This document shows positions 38,835-49,935 of a stretch of 55,756 nt of DNA, piece after piece. The stretch is taken from positions 1-55,756 of the forward strand of contig MU616688.1 in the NCBI GenBank assembly GCA_025201705.1. The letters are read 5' to 3'. The stretch's first letter is position 1; every line of letters begins with the position of its first letter. Below the pieces are notes generated by a model. The model had not been told where the DNA came from, searched no databases, and worked only from the letters and a program-made list of their open reading frames with translations. The translations under genes were made by a program, and so were the position numbers. The DNA is from Dissophora ornata. Lineage: Eukaryota > Mortierellomycota > Mortierellomycetes > Mortierellales > Mortierellaceae.

Positions 38835-40669
38835 CCCGCCTCTGTACATGCAGATCTCTGTTAGAAAACAATGCAAATGCGGTCTATTCCTCAGAATGAA
38901 TGGTGTCGATAGAAAAACTTAGGAACAACGGCGCTCCATCCAGCTGAGTGATGCGGTATTTTTTCTCACAAAAGAAATACGAAGTGAATGGATGAATCAT
39001 CTTCCTTGGATTAAGGTTGTATGAGAGTGAAACAAAGGTTTACTTTGCTATCTGAACATGACGCAATTGCGCCCAAGTGACGATCCACGTTGAACCGAGT
39101 CATAAGCGCGTCTTTTGCTTATCATCAACAAGATGATCATCAACCCCCCATAAATGCATGTCGCGCAACGTGATGACGATTCAAATCAGATAGCCATGTG
39201 GATTTTGACGCGTCAAATGCTTACCCAAACGAGTCAACTTTAAACTACTAATCGGCTACGCTCGCGCATCCGATGCCACCCAATTATAGAAGGCTATCGT
39301 AGTATCACTGGTGGAGTACAACGCTTGCGTTTAATAATATAATGAGCTTTCCCCAGAAAAATGCGGAGCGACAATTGGACGCTGCATCCTAGAATCTGAA
39401 GAGATTTGCCGCATCTCCGGCACACAAAATTGCGTCGGAAATGTACACCATTCCCCTCCTCCCTCATTTCTCCAAAGCCATAAACCCGGAAGTGTATTTA
39501 GTTCATTGCCAGGGTGCGTCTTTAACCACCTCGGAGTCTCTCAGCAATACATACCTTCGATCCTCTTGAACGTGTAGCGATTTAACCATTGGAAATGGCA
39601 CACATTCATGATCTATAGCACCGATAGTCGGTATGCAACTCTACGTTTTCATCTGGTGTACGAAGACATCTAAAGGCCCTTGGGAATCGGCGGTAGCTAC
39701 GTCTTGGAAGAGCACCTTTTCGCTCACGCGACAATGAACAATGTCATCCGCGTATCGAAGTAATCAAACTGCTGATGTTGAAGTAGCTGCCGTAGATGAC
39801 CTTTCTATGCATTCTCTAGTACTCCACTGGCCTGCTCTACACAACGACTGGCAGCGAACATTCTTATCCTTGACCTGGCCTATTTCAATAGACATCCTCA
39901 TGACCAGGACAGGGCTCATTCTTCCGTGCCGCAAAATGCTCCCAGGACTACTAAAGTTTAGTTACTTGCCGTACTTTATATTAGTGATAACACTCCACTG
40001 ATATTGTCGTATAGTCCTAGTAGCCATCTACAACCAGTAGACAGCGCATTATCCGCAGGAATGCTTTTTAAATTATACATGCTTGGCGGGGGAGGAGATC
40101 GTCAGTGCTACACGTAGTATTAGTTCAAGGCAGGTGCATCGACATGTATCGCAGCTGCGCTTGCATATATCGAGATAATAATAACTTGCCATGAAAATGT
40201 TTTAATAAAGTTCAAACGAGCATACATCGTTTGATACTATGGCGGATCATCTAATGCCCTGGCTAAACTAGAAACTACGCACGAGCAGGTTTTCAAATCC
40301 ACAAATCCTCACTATCTCGCAAAAACGAAGTAACGCGATATGTATCTACCAAGTGAAAAATCCCAGCTGTACAAATACTCGCATACAATCCGAGTTACTT
40401 AATTGATCGCAAGCAATTGCTTTGCAAAAAAAAAAAAAAAAAATGAATAACCGTGATCGATGCTGAAACGTCTTGTAGGCACATTTGTGCTAGCCAAATA
40501 TCGTCTTTGTTAATTGTTAGCTTGTCTGACCAGACGGTCTTTTTTTTATCATGTGTTGAATGGTGAAAAACGACTGATGGTGGTTCGCCGCGATGGATCG
40601 TAGTGTCGACAGAATTTGTATTCTCTCCACGTTTCCTAGCGCGTCTAGAAGATTTTATGATCTCGTCGC

Positions 40670-41852
40670 CTATTTGACAGTCTCAAGCTCGACAAAGTAT
40701 TTGATCACATCCCCTCCAAAGCGCCACTGTTGCATAAAAATCAGGGTGTATTAGTTCCATGTAGTAGATGCCTTTTCGACAATGAAGATCTGCAGACTGC
40801 ATATGCAGATAAAGGCGCATTTCGCACTTACATTCATGGTGAGGCCAATGAGAAACCCGACTATGGATCCCATCAGTGCAGCCACATACATGGTGCTGCA
40901 TTCCGTTGCGTCCAACGCAGAATGCCGCTGGGACGCGCATTGTGACAGGAATTGTTCCTTGTGAATAAAGGTGCAGAGGAGTATCAGGACTGTGGAGCTG
41001 ATGAAGCAGCCGATCGTGTTCCGCCATATCTTTGCAAACATCCGGACTATGGATGCGGACTTCTACAAGAGCATTGAAAAAACGTGGCCGTCAGTTTTTC
41101 AGTTCATGGTTAAGTTCGCTTGAAAAGGTTAAGGCACTCTTCTGTTTGTTTGAGAGCTGCGCCGCGTCCTGGTTGCAAAATAGATCCTGGAATAAGCACA
41201 GCACAAGTTTAAAACAAAGTCCAGGAGGTGTTTTCTGCCACATATGCAGCTCACTTGTTTTTTTTTTTACATGGACACGCACAGATAAGATAGATGCGTT
41301 ACCTTGTATGAAGCATAGAGTCCAAAGGCGCCGAGTATGCCACCCAAGACAGACACGCCGCCAGAAAAGTACGACACCACCAACAAGTCAACGCTCTGTT
41401 CTCCCAAGGCAGGCCAACCCTGCGTTGAATAAAGAAAACAGCTGGCAACAGACCCGCAGAGTTTAATGGTTTCCATCCCTGCCTGGACCAGACAAAAGTA
41501 CAAGCTTAAAAGGCCAGAGATCTGGCGGTGGGGATAATGAAGGAGGGGAGGGGGGTTTTTTTTGGTCAGTTTGGGTTATGCGATGCGTTTCCGAAAAATA
41601 TGTTTCCTGGTTACAGCGAACATGGGAGCGGCAGGCGGGGCATGCATGAGATTTTGTGATTACCAAGAGATAGCAGGCTAGTGCCTGAAGGCGACCTCTA
41701 GGGGATAGATAAATCCATCCGTGGCGATTGGATAACAGTGTTCGTTCTACTTCTGGTGCCACTGGTCGTGAGTTATTGCTACCGCTGTGATGGTCATCGA
41801 TCAAGACTACTTCAAACGAGCTGGAGTTTTTGGGTTCGGTCATTGATTTCAT
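40670..41852 (-). CDS. Four-segment membrane protein of unknown function
   Basis: Four exons (41852-41664, 41482-41303, 41062-40832, 40726-40670), all in phase 0, join to 218 residues. After a ~60-residue hydrophilic N-terminus there are about four hydrophobic segments: around GMETIKLCGSVASCFLYS, SYFSGGVSVLGGILGAFGLY, NTIGCFISSTVLILLCTFI and YVAALMGSIVGFLIGLTM. A short polar tail ends in WRFGGDVIKYFVELETVK. Charges between segments 2 and 3 (SYKKSASIVRMFAKIWR) suggest a cytosolic loop. The topology resembles MARVEL-type tetraspan proteins, but I see no diagnostic motif and do not assign the family. Each exon pair joins with clean donors (GTAATC, GTAACG, GTAAGT). A candidate extra exon near 41190-41130 was not used because it breaks the frame. 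It is divergent from the phosphatase gene. Confidence 0.7.
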
Positions 41853-42646
41853 TTGGAAGGTCCAGCTTGGTGTTAGATGTCAGCCTTCAATGTCGACTGT
41901 TGTGAAAACGTGGAGTTTCGCTGTTGCGTGAGTGTGCGCTGTGGAAAAGATAAACAAGAAATAGAAGAAATAAGATGAGCGCAAGTGCAAGAGTCGAAAA
42001 AGATGACAAAGAGGGAGAGGGAAGATAATGAAGACAACAGCAGCAGGCCTGTCGCAATGCTCTGGGTAAGCTTCTACGAGAATCGGCAAAGATAAAAGCA
42101 GATGGCGTGAGGGTGAATAGTAATGGCAGAGGTGTGCAAGTGGGATATAAAAAGAAACGTGCGAAAGGGATGATGAGTTGCTCTCGTATGCACAGGAGAC
42201 GGAGAACTGAAAACGTTAAACACACCTCCGTTTTTTTTTTTTTGCTGTACGCGAGGAAAAGGAGCGGGATTCCAGTCCCTGAGCAAGTTGTAGCCTGCCG
42301 CAAATGATCATCGGGTTCAGCCATGCGTCCCCCTGTCGACAAAACGCGTCCACGAACGGCGCGTCGCGATAGGGCGGGCTTGCGGGGAACATCGGCATTT
42401 TCCGATAATACAAAAAAATCAGGCTCTAGCCCGCAAGTGCATTCCGTGCCTGAGCACACACGGCACGGACGACGACACCGCTCCGTCATCATGGGGAATT
42501 GTCGGGTGCATCATCTGTCCGCTCCCCATCGAATCATCCCATTCCAACACGTACACGTACCCCCCTTTCCGATCCCGCCCCTCTTCCCTTTCTTCGGCGA
42601 TCATCATAAAGCAGCTCCACATCGCTCGTCGTAAGGATCAGGGAAT
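41853..42646. other. Divergent promoter region
   Basis: About 790 bp between the starts of the membrane protein (minus) and the PP2C phosphatase (plus). It contains a T13 run near 42230 and a GC-richer half toward 42647. No supportable gene. Confidence 0.55.
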
Positions 42647-45017
42647 ATGATCTCCTCCTCTGCTTGGACCATGGCCCGTCTGCCTCCTTCGCCTCCCCGA
42701 CTCTACTCCGCCTTCCCACGGTTCTGCCACCTCCACAACCTTAACAGACTTGACCATGGCCGCTCTGCACCGGCACTCGCCCGTGGGCATAGCATCCGCT
42801 GCGTATCTCCAGATGCTCCTAGAATGATCCACTCCCTGTCAATTGCTCTCTCTTCGCCCCTACCTCAGAGACCTGTCCCCGGATCACTATCACTCTTGAC
42901 GCGATCATCCAACAGATCAGGATTTGCAGTGTCCTCTGCACCTCAGCCAGCTCAAACCTGGCTGTGCTCTCATCAAAGTCGCCCCATCAGCTCTAGTGCG
43001 GTTAACGCGTATGCGCAGCCATTTTTCGCGATGAAGAATGCGCATGGAGACACGCTGAGAATTCATCTATCGAAATCGCGTGATTTTGTCGGGATCCGAT
43101 CGACGCGTTGTCAGAGGACATACAACCAGGACAGATACAAAGTCCTTGTGCTCAATCCTCCAACACCTTCGCCGGAACTCGCGTCGTCCTCAGCATCACC
43201 GGCACCATCATCATCATCACCGGATTCATCATCATCATCATCACCATCAAGGAACAGCACTGGTAGTGGCAGCAGTAGTAACGGCCAGAGTAACAGCAAC
43301 GGCAGTAATCACAATGGCATCCCGAGTACCGAGGGGACACAGATGGATGCTGACAAAAAATCTCTCTTCTATTTCGCGATCTTTGACGGCCATGGCGGAT
43401 CACACACGGCCGATTTCCTGACAGCTCATCTGGACGAGTATATTGAACAGGCTAAACCAGAGATGGTTCCCAAAGTGGTTCGGGATCTACGGAAACTCGG
43501 AGGGTACTTTCGCACGTTCCGACCTCATTTTCTAGAGCCGTTCTTGCCAGCGGATTTTGAGGAAAAGTATGGAGGCAAACACTCGGCGGCATCAGAGAGA
43601 GCGAGACAGCAACGGAAGGTCCATATCAAGGGTAAAGGTGGACAGATTAAACCTATGATCTTTATACCCCATCCGAATGCAACCGAGGAAGAGCAGAAGC
43701 AGGATGTCAAGTCACTGGAGCATGAGGCGGCGGCCACCGCAACAGGTGAAAGCACAGATGGGATGAGCAGCAGTAGTGGGTCTGCAGGTGGAGATTCAGC
43801 ATCGGCAGATGCTAAACGGGAGGGGCAGACCAATAACAAGAAGCAAGAACAGGGGAAGCCTATTGTCCAACGGAGCAAGGACAAGGCAAATGAAGTAGGG
43901 GAGGATGAATACGACTATGACGAGGACGAGGATCCCTTTGTGATGGCGCGGAGGAGAAATTTGAACAGGACCTCGCCTCTTCCCGGAGGGACCTCTTCCT
44001 ACTATGGCTCTGACAGATCTGAATACGAGAAGCTGGTTATTAGAGAGCGGGATCTGACCGAGGCGGCAGCGGATAAGAAGCTACCCGCCGTGCCTATTCC
44101 TACGACCATGACTCTGGAGCAACGGCTGTGCTTGTCCTTCTTGCAGTGTGACTCTGAGCTCGTCCGAGACAAGTATGACGACGGGTCGACGGCGTCAGTG
44201 GTGATTGTACAATCGAAGGGCGCCTTTTGGGAGACCAAGGATGACCTGGATCTGATCCTGGCCCATGTTGGCGACACCCGAGTTTTGCTGTGCGAGGCGC
44301 CTCGAGGAGAGAGCATCCAGCTCACGACAGATCACCATCCTGACGCTGTCGTTGAATCTGGTATGTGGGAGAATGCATAGCGTGTCGTGTTTTTGAAAGC
44401 GCCTTGACAATCAATATGCTAATGAGGTTGAAACCTGCCTTCATCCTCTGTTTCTTCTTTCTGCCGTTTTCTTCAGATCGCATCCGGAAGATGGCAGCGT
44501 ACGTAAGCGCCGACTCGTTTGGCGAGAACATGTTTCTGGGTCAAGTGGCGAACACGCGCGCACTTGGAGACATTGCCATGAAACCCTTTGGGGTCTCTCC
44601 AGAGCCCGAGTTGATCCGACGGACTATCAAGGCCAGCGAAGCAGCATTTCTGGTTCTGACCTCGGATGGTATTTCGAGCGTGATGAGTAACCAAGAAGTC
44701 GTTGATTGTGTCAAGTTGGAGGACAATCCGACGCAGGCGGCAGCCAATGTTTTGAACTTGGCAGAACAGTTGGGCGCCGAGGACAACTGTACTGTTATGG
44801 TATGATTGATCCAAGTTTTCCTACGCGTGTTATTTCAAGCCGATCGCTCTATGATTGTACAAATGCTCACACCAATAGCGTTTCCTGTGGTTGTCTGATG
44901 CTTGTTAATTAGGTCGTGAAACTCCCTGCGTGGGGAGCAAAGATGCCAGATCTGTCCAAGGAGTTAAGGGATTATCGGCGGCAGAGCGAGGCTCAGCAAT
45001 CGAGAAGAAGACAATAG
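42647..45017 (+). CDS. PTC6: PP2C-type protein phosphatase, Ptc6-like, probably mitochondrial
   Basis: Three exons (42647-44360, 44477-44799, 44913-45017) join to 713 residues. The N-terminus (Arg/Ser/Pro-rich, few acids for ~100 residues) fits a mitochondrial targeting sequence. PP2C motifs in order: NQDRY (160-164), FAIFDGHGG (243-251) with metal-binding Asp/Gly, DDGSTASVV (511-519), LAHVGDTRVLL, LTTDHHPD, TRALGD (598-603), FLVLTSDGISSVM and EDNCTVMVV. Family members dephosphorylate Ser/Thr with Mn/Mg; yeast Ptc6 acts on the pyruvate dehydrogenase complex and mitophagy. Two large low-complexity insertions distinguish this protein: Ser/Asn/Gly-rich residues between NQDR and DGHGG, and a long acidic/Gly-rich region of about 200 residues between DGHGG and DDGST. 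The gene symbol reflects nearest resemblance, not a computed orthology. Confidence 0.85.
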
Positions 45018-45307
45018 AAGCGCGGTTTTATTTCATTTTAGACAGCTGCCCTCGTAGTCCGCGTTGTACCATATCATCAAGGAAAAGAAAAAGAAAAAAC
45101 AATGTACCCATTGCATTAAATCGTGCTGGTGGCCAGCGATGCAAGTGACTGTGCCACAATCCACAATCAGGCACGACGTGGCTTTGTGTCCAGTCCGTGC
45201 GTTGTTTCGTGGAAGAACAAAGAAAAAAAAAGAAAAAAAAAAAACTTTGTTATTCATTCATTCATTCGCACCTTTTCTGCTCACTCTAATCACAGCGTAT
45301 TCCAACC

Positions 45308-45573
45308 ATGGCTGAGGACGGCATCAGACGAACGGAGACAGGCATTCCATTGCCAGGACCCGACAGACCCAGCCGACCGGAATGGGCTCTAAACGAAAAT
45401 GACTTTCTCAAGGAAATGGATTCCGTCCCCTTGTTCATGAACTCACTTCCCGAGGACGCCGACGAAAACCCTCTTATTCAGGCGCTCCAAGACCTGGCCT
45501 ACGATGGCACACCAGAAGGTATTTTCAGCTCGGACATTCCCCCTATCAAAACAGGACAATTGCTCTTTCTTTT

Positions 45574-45617
<44 letters not shown>

Positions 45618-46676
45618 ATTTCGAGTCAGCGTATAGTTCTACACTAACGGGATCCTCTGTTCTATATTCCTCGTCATAGAGGTGGCGGAGAACTTTAAGA
45701 ACCAAGGAAACGATTGCTTCAAGCAGGGAAAGAAATTCTACAAGGATGCACTTGTGTTCTATACCAATGGATTGGAAGTGTTCTGCAAGGACAGCAAGTT
45801 GAACGAGACACTCTATGTCAACAGAGCTGCCTGCAACCTTCATTTCGGTAAGGATTTTATTTCGAGGAGAAGGCGAGCGAAAAGAAAGTCTTCAAAAAGT
45901 CTGTACAGGCATAGTAACATTTCTATTTGAAACCCTTTTTTTCGTAATGCGCCGCAGGCAACTACCGCAAAGTGCTGACTGACTGCGCCCACGCCCTCAA
46001 ACTGAACCCCAAGAATGTGAAGGCCCTATTCCGGTCAGCGAAGGCTCTCTCTGCATTGGAAATGTATCCGGAGGCTATTGACTGCTGTGACCACGCTCTG
46101 ACTGCAGACCCCGACAACCAGCCCATCAAGGACGAGAGGGCAAAGATTCAGGCAGAGTTTGACAAGAAGGAGAAAGTGAAGCGCGAGAAGGAGCTGCGGG
46201 AACAAAAGATCCGGGAAAAGAAGATGATGATCGAGGCAGCATTAGAGAAGCGTAAGATCCGGACAGCGGCCACACCGGGTTTTAAGCCTGACCACCCTCA
46301 TGAGATCCAGGTGGATCAGGATCAGGACCAGTTGACAGTTCCGACTTTTTTCTTGTACCCAGAGCACAATGAGTCGGATCTGATCCAGGCATTTAATGAG
46401 CAGGATACGATTGGAGAACAACTGGCAGAGATCCTTTATGATCCAGCACCGTGGGATCCAGAACACAAGTACAAGCCCGAGACGGTACAGACGTATTTTG
46501 AGACAGAGGATAACGGTGGCAACATTGGATTGCTGAAAGTGGGGTTGAACGTCAAGTTCTTGACGGTGCTGGCGCACTCAAAGCATGTACTTCGGGATGG
46601 CATTGCGAGATTTATTGTTGTGCCCAAGGAGGATTCCCAGTGGAAGAAGGACTGGTTAGCAAAGTACGGCAAGTAA
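45308..46676 (+). CDS. CNS1: Hsp90 co-chaperone Cns1/TTC4
   Basis: Three exons (45308-45518, 45680-45847, 45958-46676) join to 365 residues; both junctions are phase 1. The N-terminus has the family's short acidic lead (WALNENDFLKEMDSVPLFMN). TPR repeats occupy about 71-180: AENFKNQGNDCFKQGKKFYK, ALVFYTNGLEV, LYVNRAACNLHFGNYRKVLT, CAHALKLNPKNVKALFRSAK. A charged coiled-coil follows (DKKEKVKREKELREQKIREK), then the C-terminal 'wheel' domain (VPTFFLYPEHNESDLIQAF, PAPWDPEHKYKPETVQTYFE, VVPKEDSQWKKDWLAKYG). It binds the Hsp90 C-terminus and, in yeast, is essential and supports elongation factor eEF2. Intron 1 carries a ~44-nt T tract (45569-45613). Confidence 0.94.
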
Positions 46677-46702
46677 TTCCCTACGACACCATAGAAACAA
46701 GT

Positions 46703-46708
46703 AATAAA
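46703..46708 (+). terminator. Polyadenylation signal after CNS1
   Basis: A canonical AATAAA occurs 27 nt past the CNS1 stop codon, in the 230-bp gap before the bL17m gene. Confidence 0.5.
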
Positions 46709-46906
46709 CACAGCATCCAGGTTGATTCGTCACATGACCGATGTAAACAAACCCGGACAAAACAGCAAGGCAGTCACTCCCCCTTCAGCTACACCCTTGG
46801 TGATTAGCGGGTAACTCTTGGACGCTTTCGTTCCTGATTGCATTTCGACCCTCAGTCCTTGTTCTGAAGCACTTCCCGCCCACGACTCACTCCATTTATA
46901 TACAGG

Positions 46907-47811
46907 ATGCATCACGGAAAGCATTTCCGCCGTCTCAACCGGACAATGTCCCATCGCAAGTCGATGCTCCGGAACTTGGCCACACAACTGATTCAGCACG
47001 ATCGCATCAAGACCACACTGCCTAAGGCTCAAGAGCTCAAGGCCATTGCTGATCAGGTACAGGACAGGGAAGCTGCAGCTCATTTCATGTCAAAGTCGCG
47101 AGACTGCTGCCACCTCCACCCATTACACCTTACAGGACAGGAACCAACGCGCTGCGTACCGCAGAAAGGAAAATGCATATAACTAAACAGGACTATTATG
47201 CACTTGTCGTTACTTTCGGTATTAGATTATCACTCTCGGAAAGCGTGGCGATTTGCACGCCAAGGTCCAAGCTGCTTCCTTCCTCAGAGTACGTCTTCCA
47301 GAACACTATATGCATCGTCGGAATGCAACACCAATGTGTGTTCCTCCCCCGGCAAATGATCTGATCGAAACTACTTTATGCTTTCTAATAACAGGAACAC
47401 GAGACGACTTTGCCAAAGTTGTTTGGTCCCCTCGCCGAGAGATTCAAGAGCCGAAAGGGCGGATACACCCGCATTCACAAGCTGGGCAACCGTTTCGGTG
47501 ACAATGCACCCGTGGCTGTCATTGAGTTGATTGATGGACCCGGCGATCTGAAGAACCAACTACTCTTCAAGGCATTGGCTAGACAGGAACAGGAGAAGGC
47601 AGGATCGATCAAAGAGATTGTCGAGTCAAACTTGAAGAAGGTGTCGACGACACCAAACTTCAAGAACAAGGCGTTGGCTCGTCAGATCCCCAAGGTCTTG
47701 AGCTCCAACAAGTGGGAGTTGAGTGACCTTGAGGCGAAGGTTAGAGAGTTGTCGATGAGTTCAAAGGAGGACAGCGACAAGATCTTTGATGCCACCTCAA
47801 CAAAGGAATAA
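46907..47811 (+). CDS. MRPL8: Mitochondrial large-subunit ribosomal protein bL17m
   Basis: Three exons (46907-47056, 47226-47288, 47395-47811), all phase 0, join to 209 residues. The N-terminus is classic L17: [48 protein letters not shown], then [20 protein letters not shown]. This is followed by [20 protein letters not shown] and [19 protein letters not shown]. The C-terminal ~75 residues are a fungal mitochondrial extension. It is part of the mitoribosome large subunit. It has no obvious cleavable presequence, as in yeast Mrpl8. The 63-nt middle exon is easily missed: it is needed to restore the conserved GKRGDLHA motif. Confidence 0.93.
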
Positions 47812-47974
47812 AAGCAAAAAGGAACAGTAACTTTCGATAATAGCAATAGATATCTTTTTTTTTGAAACCCCCCCGTAAATGCATGTGTAGAAAACGATGC
47901 GTATTGTCTTCAATGTTGTAAATACATATACAATGTAATGATGAAAAAAAAAATTGGTCCATTCTAGTGCGTCT

Positions 47975-49756
47975 CTACAAGGGAATCCAGTCCCTGGGAA
48001 CACGGAGGACCTCCATGAGACGTTCATGGGCCTTCGTGTCGGCGTCGTGCATGTACTCCCACCGAGCAGTCAATGGCATTGTCATCAGAATACTCTCGAT
48101 ACGCGCACCAGGAGTCAACAAGCCAAACTTTGTGCCTCTGTCATAGACCAAATTGAACTCGACATAACGTCCGCGACGGATCTGCTGCCACAGCTTGTCG
48201 TCCTCCGTGAATGGCATGTCCTTTCTCCTCTCCATAATGGGGACGTACTGGTCCAGGAATGACTTTCCACAGGTCTGCACAAACGCAAAGAGCTCGTCGG
48301 GCTTCTTGTCATCCAGATCATCAAAGAAGATACCGCCGACGCCACGACGTTCACCGCGGTGTGGGATGTAGAAATAATCATCGCACCACTTCTTGAAATC
48401 CTTGTAGTACCTGGGGTCATGCTTGTCGCAGGCCACCTTGATCACGCGATGGAAATGGACAGCGTCTTCCTCATAGAGGATGGCAGGGGTCAGATCACAT
48501 CCACCGCCGAACCACCACGATACAGGTTCGCCACCGTCCACGGCACCAAGTTCAAAGTATCGGTAGTTGAAGTGAACTGTGGGAGCGTTTGGGTTACGGG
48601 GGTGCATCACGCAGGAGATTCCGGTAGCAAAGAATGGCATGGGCTCCTTTGTTGCTGAAATTCCGGGATGCTGAGCTCGCATCTGAGCCACGGCTGCGGG
48701 TGGGAGCATGCCGTAGACGACCGATACACCGACACCGGCCTTCTCAAAGACCTTGCCATCCTGAAGGACCATGGAGATACCGTCTCCACCTTCGATTCTG
48801 TCCCATTTATCAACCCTGAATTTACCCTCGCCATCAAGTTCCTCGATCTTGGCTGTGATCTCAGCTTGCAGCTTCTTGTTGAATGCCTCCATGCGCAGAC
48901 GCATAGGCGAGTCCTCTGTCAAGCCCTCGAGTTTCTAGATTGACAAATAAAAAAACGGAAGGAGAGAAGGAAAGTCAGGAAAGACGCCACAACGTTTTGA
49001 CAGCTCTATGTCGCGTTTGATTGCGGACTTTTACTGAAACAAACAAGAAAGCAAGCAAAAGACGCCTTACGCGTTTCTTGTCGACTTCGGCAGTCTTGCT
49101 GGGTTTCTTGTCGTCCTTCTTGGGTGCTTCACATTCAACTTGCTTGGCCTATTCTCGACGCCCACGAGTATCGAGCGGTTGTTTAGCAAACTAACGTCTC
49201 AATTGATCCGGAATAACAGTGTCACATTTTTCCCTCGTCCGTTCGACGTACCGCAGGCATCTGGCTCCAGAATGCAGCTCCGGTGGCAATAGCTCCAAGG
49301 GCCGTGAATGCTTTCGCGGAAGTTGAGGGCTTCTGGGCTCCCTTAGTGCCAGACGCAGCAGAGTACGCTCGGCTCTGAGAAGAGACAGCACGCGACCATG
49401 ATCTGTGTCGAGGGGATAGAAGAGTAATAACGCGTGTTAGAATAGGGTGAAAAAACAGAACAGAAACACCATTGATTCGGGTCACTAGACATCCAGCGAT
49501 GGTTTTCACTTGCGATCTGACGGTGGAAAGTTGCGCTATGGATGAACCGCGGACGAAAAAGGGGGGAAAAAAAAAAGACCGGGCAGGATTTTAAATGAAC
49601 GCGGAGTATTAGCATTTACGGATATGGAAACTACGGCCTCGCCAATAGGAGCTGACAAAAAAAGGAAGAACAGCGTGTATCGAGATCCGATTGCTTTGAT
49701 AACTTACAGACACGAGACAGACTACGCAGTGGAGTCGACCGAGCGAGGTGTGCCAT
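47975..49756 (-). CDS. HEM13: Coproporphyrinogen III oxidase (haem biosynthesis)
   Basis: Five exons (49756-49708, 49535-49510, 49374-49252, 49148-49071, 48934-47975) join to 411 residues. It catalyses oxygen-dependent decarboxylation of coproporphyrinogen III to protoporphyrinogen IX. Family blocks are intact: [105 protein letters not shown] and the end VPRDWIPL. The ~65-residue N-terminus ([16 protein letters not shown]..., then [15 protein letters not shown]) looks like a mitochondrial presequence plus a hydrophobic stretch, as in animal/plant enzymes; yeast Hem13 is cytosolic. Exon 2 is a 26-nt micro-exon that I inferred because exon 1 (phase 1) cannot join the next exon (phase 0) without it. 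It shares a 179-bp divergent promoter with RPS9. Confidence 0.92.
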
Positions 49757-49935
49757 GGCGAGATTGTGGAGGAAAAACGGAATGCCGGGATTGCTGAAAC
49801 ACAACTTTCGCAGGAAGTACAATAATTCCGACGCATCACATGACATATCGGCGCACGTGATATCGATTGGATTTCAATTTTTTTTTAAAGCACAAGCATG
49901 GCAGTGAGGTTTGGATCCTTCTTTCACTTACAACC
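49757..49935. promoter_or_regulatory. Compact divergent promoter of HEM13 and RPS9
   Basis: Only 179 bp separates the HEM13 start codon from the inferred first base of the RPS9 start codon, so both promoters and leaders overlap here. It contains a T9 run near 49880. No unambiguous TATA box is visible. Confidence 0.5.

Larger units (their letters stand above)
33941..40669. other. 6.7-kb gene-poor region rich in simple sequence
   Basis: No reading frame here shows recognisable protein character. The part nearest 33940 must hold the promoter and 5' UTR of the Con7-like gene. It contains GA tracts (35081-35180), a (CAA)n-A52 run (37631-37701), a CT tract (38749-38834), a 26-bp direct repeat (37986-38049) and an A17 run near 40424. 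The 39.0-40.6 kb part is more AT-balanced and may contain old, unrecognisable transposon debris. Confidence 0.6.

Noticed and set aside
38572..38871. Open frames across GA/CT and poly-A/T tracts (also 35046-35378, 37529-37863, 54669-55465)
   Set aside because: They consist of two-letter residue patterns produced by the simple repeats and have no other protein character.
39570..40000. Minus-strand RYADDIVH, resembling a reverse-transcriptase active site
   Set aside because: The flanking residues do not resemble a reverse transcriptase and a stop lies just before the motif. One short match in this much six-frame sequence can be chance.
41120..41190. Candidate extra exon in the membrane-protein gene (GATCTATTTTGCAACC...)
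   Set aside because: It has a good acceptor but its only GT donor leaves the wrong phase for the next exon; omitting it joins the exons cleanly in phase 0.
49191..49391. Alternative frame through HEM13 exon 3 ([18 protein letters not shown])
   Set aside because: It stays open through the next exon but hits a stop when joined to the catalytic exon; only the chosen frame reaches the enzyme.
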